Shown in pieces: positions 6,719-8,395 of a stretch of DNA of 8,395 nucleotides (the stretch's first letter is position 1; every line of letters starts with the position of its first letter). The stretch is from Rickettsiaceae bacterium (lineage in GTDB: Bacteria; Pseudomonadota; Alphaproteobacteria; Rickettsiales; Rickettsiaceae). Both the position numbers and the translations under genes were made by a program. The notes under the pieces were generated by a model. It did not search any database. It saw only the letters and a list, made by a program, of their open reading frames with translations, and was not told the DNA's origin. The stretch spans positions 1-8,395 of the forward strand of contig JAOMYS010000042.1 in NCBI GenBank assembly GCA_028372485.1. The letters run 5' to 3'.

Positions 6719-7489
6719 ATGAATAATAGAGTAATCTGTATTATAGCCATATGTGTTTGTGCTATTGTCAACGTTGTAATAACAAGTAGCGTCCTAGCAG
6801 AAGAAGAAAATTACAATTATAACTATGCTACATTGAAAAAGAAATGCAGAGTATATGATCCTTATCAAGCTATAAATCGCCCTATATTCATCTTTAATGG
6901 CGTATTAGACACTTTTATTCTAAGGCCAATTACCAAAGGATATGCAAAAGTTACAAATGATTATACAAAAACACGTATAGGAAGCTTTGTATATAACATA
7001 GGCGAACCACTATCTGCTGTTAATTACGGCATACAGGGTGATAATAATGGGGTTTTCAAAAGTTTCTGGCGATTTATGATAAACTCCACTATTGGTATTG
7101 GAGGGCTATTTGATATTGCTGCTAAATTCGGTCTAAAGAGTGAATCACAAACTTTTGGTAATACACTAGCACATTATGGTGTAGGACCCGGACCATACAT
7201 AGTCCTCCCTATATATGGCGGAATGGGTATGAGGGATGTAATGGATGCAATCACTCTTAATAGCAGTATGAATCCTGTAAAATACGCAATGCACCGTGAT
7301 TTTAAATATGCATTTGCAGCAACGAAGATGGTGTATCATCGTGACGAAATAATGCCATTTACCGATCATGTAAGTAAAACATCTACAGACTCTTATATCT
7401 CTATAAGAAATGCTTTGATGAATAAAAGAGAAGCTAAGATGATATATCCAGAGAATTTTAAATGTCCTGTGATTAATCGCAAGGGTTAA
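6719..7489 (+). CDS. mlaA: MlaA/VacJ-family outer-membrane phospholipid-removal protein
   Basis: A 256-residue MlaA (VacJ) protein. In the Mla pathway MlaA sits in the outer membrane and extracts phospholipid misplaced in the outer leaflet, passing it to MlaC. Family signatures are YDPYQAINRPIFIFN (46-60), LRPITKGYAKV (68-78), IGEPLSAVN (94-102), and the hallmark FGNTLAHYGVGPGPYIVLP (146-164) followed by GMRD (170-173). Residues 1-27 form a hydrophobic signal peptide. Unlike classical MlaA it ends in SVLA before EEE, a signal peptidase I-like site. The cysteines at 7, 12 and 14 sit inside the hydrophobic core and do not form a convincing lipobox. It is 13 nt after the methyltransferase and 70 nt before mlaC. 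Confidence 0.92.
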   Translation: MNNRVICIIAICVCAIVNVVITSSVLAEEENYNYNYATLKKKCRVYDPYQAINRPIFIFNGVLDTFILRPITKGYAKVTNDYTKTRIGSFVYNIGEPLSAVNYGIQGDNNGVFKSFWRFMINSTIGIGGLFDIAAKFGLKSESQTFGNTLAHYGVGPGPYIVLPIYGGMGMRDVMDAITLNSSMNPVKYAMHRDFKYAFAATKMVYHRDEIMPFTDHVSKTSTDSYISIRNALMNKREAKMIYPENFKCPVINRKG

Positions 7490-7514
7490 CTTTTTAGTCT
7501 TATTAGTTTATAAT
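7486..7514 (+). promoter_or_regulatory. candidate promoter for mlaC
   Basis: TTAACT (7486-7491), which overlaps the mlaA stop codon, and a perfect TATAAT (7509-7514) are spaced by 17 nt. The start of transcription would fall near 7521, leaving a leader of about 39 nt. The -35 box matches consensus at four of six positions. Perfect TATAAT hexamers also arise by chance in AT-rich spacers, so this is moderate evidence that mlaC is transcribed independently of mlaA. Confidence 0.45.
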
Positions 7515-7523
7515 AAAATCTAT

Positions 7524-7547
7524 ATACCGAATGGTATTTATTATTTT
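7524..7547 (+). other. small hairpin and T-rich tail between mlaA and mlaC
   Basis: ATACC-GAAT-GGTAT (7524-7537) forms a 5-bp stem with a 4-nt loop, followed by TTATTATTTT. If transcribed from mlaA it could act as a weak terminator or attenuator, lowering mlaC expression. If transcribed from the promoter at 7486-7514 it would sit in the 5' leader of mlaC. The stem is weak and the T run is interrupted by A residues. Confidence 0.3.
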
Positions 7548-7559
7548 AACATAACAAGT

Positions 7560-8195
7560 ATGAAATCATCCTTATTTATTAAAATTGTATTAGGCTTTGT
7601 AGTTTTTCTTTTACCTTATACTGTATCTGTTGCAAGAACTAACAATATTACAGAGTTAGAAAGCTATATTGATAATGTGTTGAGCGAAGGATATAAAATC
7701 TTTAATGACAATACTTTATCTGAATATCAAAAAATTGATAAAACAAAATCTTTTATAAAAAAATATTTTTACCTTGGTTGGATGGCTAAATCTAGCCTTG
7801 GTCGTAATAGAAGAAGTTTATCCAAACAAAAAATAGAAGAATTTTCACACGTTTATTCTAATTTCATAATTGAAACTTATTCTGAATTATCTAGCAGTCA
7901 TGATGGTGAAAAAGCAATAATAAAACAAGTCATTGAAATTGATGATAGTCTATTTATAGTGAGCACAGAAATAGTTAGGCCAGGTAGACCAAGAGCATAT
8001 AAAGTTGAATATCTTGTACATAAAATTAATTCGGACAATGGTAAATCTTCATACTTACTTGGCGATGTAATAACTGAAGGGGTCAGCATGTTGAATTCTC
8101 AACAAGCAGAATTTGGTAATGTTATTGCTGAAGAGGGAATTGATGCTCTAATTTCTGACCTACGTAAACGTAGCCTATCAAATGAAGAATCGTAA
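7560..8195 (+). CDS. mlaC: MlaC/Ttg2D-family periplasmic phospholipid-binding protein
   Basis: A 211-residue member of the MlaC (toluene tolerance Ttg2D) family, the periplasmic carrier that moves phospholipid between MlaA and the inner-membrane MlaFEDB transporter. A signal peptide is clear: a short polar start, a hydrophobic core at about 5-20, and TVSVA ending at residue 25. The mature part shows the family pattern YFYLGWMAKSSLG (69-81), SKQKIEEFSHVYSNFIIETY (88-107) and LGDVITEGVSMLNSQQAEF (167-185), with a GIDALISDLRKR C-terminus (193-204). Length is typical. The ATG at 7560 has no strong Shine-Dalgarno but gives a proper signal peptide. No mlaFEDB genes are present in the window; they would have to be elsewhere. 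Confidence 0.9.
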   Translation: MKSSLFIKIVLGFVVFLLPYTVSVARTNNITELESYIDNVLSEGYKIFNDNTLSEYQKIDKTKSFIKKYFYLGWMAKSSLGRNRRSLSKQKIEEFSHVYSNFIIETYSELSSSHDGEKAIIKQVIEIDDSLFIVSTEIVRPGRPRAYKVEYLVHKINSDNGKSSYLLGDVITEGVSMLNSQQAEFGNVIAEEGIDALISDLRKRSLSNEES

Positions 8196-8314
8196 GACTC
8201 CCAGTTACCTGTATGGTTACAATATACAAATCTCCAACTTAATCTACTATACACCGTCATTCTACAAGCTACTCTCTCCTCCCTCTGGATAATTACGAAG
8301 CGAGCTTTTTATCA
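8196..8314. other. gene-free spacer after mlaC
   Basis: No gene or convincing terminator is seen after the mlaC stop. A CCGTCATT sequence near 8254-8261 resembles the GTCAT ends of the repeats at the left of the window and may mark one boundary of the repeat at 8315-8379. A small AGCTT/AAGCT dyad lies at 8303-8318, next to that element. Confidence 0.5.
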
Positions 8315-8379
8315 AGCTATACGGAATCTCATATCGATAGAATCAATCTCTATATTTTTTAGAAGAGATCCCGTATAAT
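8315..8379 (+). repeat. dispersed hairpin repeat, right copy
   Basis: The arms at 8318-8330 (TATACGGAATCTC) and 8365-8377 (GAGATCCCGTATA) pair at 12 of 13 positions around a 34-nt loop. The first 17 bases (AGCTATACGGAATCTCA) are identical to the minus strand of 488-504. With one 1-nt gap, similarity continues for 31 of 35 aligned bases, and a further 13 of 16 match in the second arm. The element runs close to the window edge, so its true right boundary is not known. Confidence 0.7.
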
Positions 8380-8395
8380 TTTAGCTTAGTAATGC

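Noticed and set aside
7166..8089. Minus-strand frames inside mlaA (7166-7369) and mlaC (7898-8089)
   Set aside because: Antisense to conserved regions of both proteins; no domains or start signals.
1..8395. A new defence, toxin or mobile-gene system
   Set aside because: All substantial genes fall into known envelope or metabolic families. No transposase, integrase, toxin-antitoxin pair, phage or defence gene, tRNA or rRNA is recognisable.

Overview
The window is AT-rich, densely packed alphaproteobacterial DNA. It most resembles Rickettsiales, in particular a lineage that still makes lipid A (Rickettsiaceae- or Midichloriaceae-like rather than Anaplasmataceae, which lack LPS). This rests on three things: the low G+C content with A/T-ending codons, the families present (LpxL, LpxK, WaaA, a DUF374/LpxJ-type acyltransferase, AatA, a TPR-methyltransferase, MlaA and MlaC), and the short, relatively G+C-rich palindromic repeats in the spacers. 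The assignment is inference; the window holds no rRNA or other marker.

Layout. Positions 1-561 are almost gene-free. They may hold the last 32 codons of an unrecognised gene (2-100), then an AT-rich spacer, then a cluster of nested direct and inverted repeats (about 300-531). Positions 562-5582 are a five-gene minus-strand operon, in transcription order aatA, lpxJ-like (DUF374), waaA, lpxK, lpxL. Its junctions are 3 nt apart, a 4-nt ATGA overlap, 23 nt apart and a 32-nt overlap. A near-consensus sigma70-type promoter (TTGATT, 17 nt, TATAAT) lies just upstream of aatA. Positions 5583-5688 are a divergent intergenic region. Positions 5689-8195 are three plus-strand genes: a TPR plus SAM-methyltransferase protein, mlaA and mlaC. 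mlaC has its own candidate promoter overlapping the mlaA stop codon. Positions 8196-8395 hold no gene and end in a second copy of the hairpin repeat seen near the left end, in opposite orientation.

How the genes fit together. The minus-strand operon covers late lipid A synthesis at the inner membrane. LpxK phosphorylates the disaccharide, WaaA adds Kdo, and LpxL plus the DUF374 protein are the likely secondary acyltransferases. aatA supplies general aspartate/oxaloacetate transamination. The plus-strand side encodes two parts of the Mla phospholipid-trafficking pathway: the outer-membrane protein MlaA and the periplasmic carrier MlaC. The window therefore pairs synthesis of the outer-leaflet lipid with a system that removes misplaced phospholipid from that leaflet.

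I found no convincing undescribed multi-gene system. The points most worth a second look are the repeat family at the two window ends, MlaA without a visible lipobox, the uncharacterised TPR-methyltransferase beside mlaA/mlaC, and the coexistence of two unrelated late-acyltransferase families in one operon.
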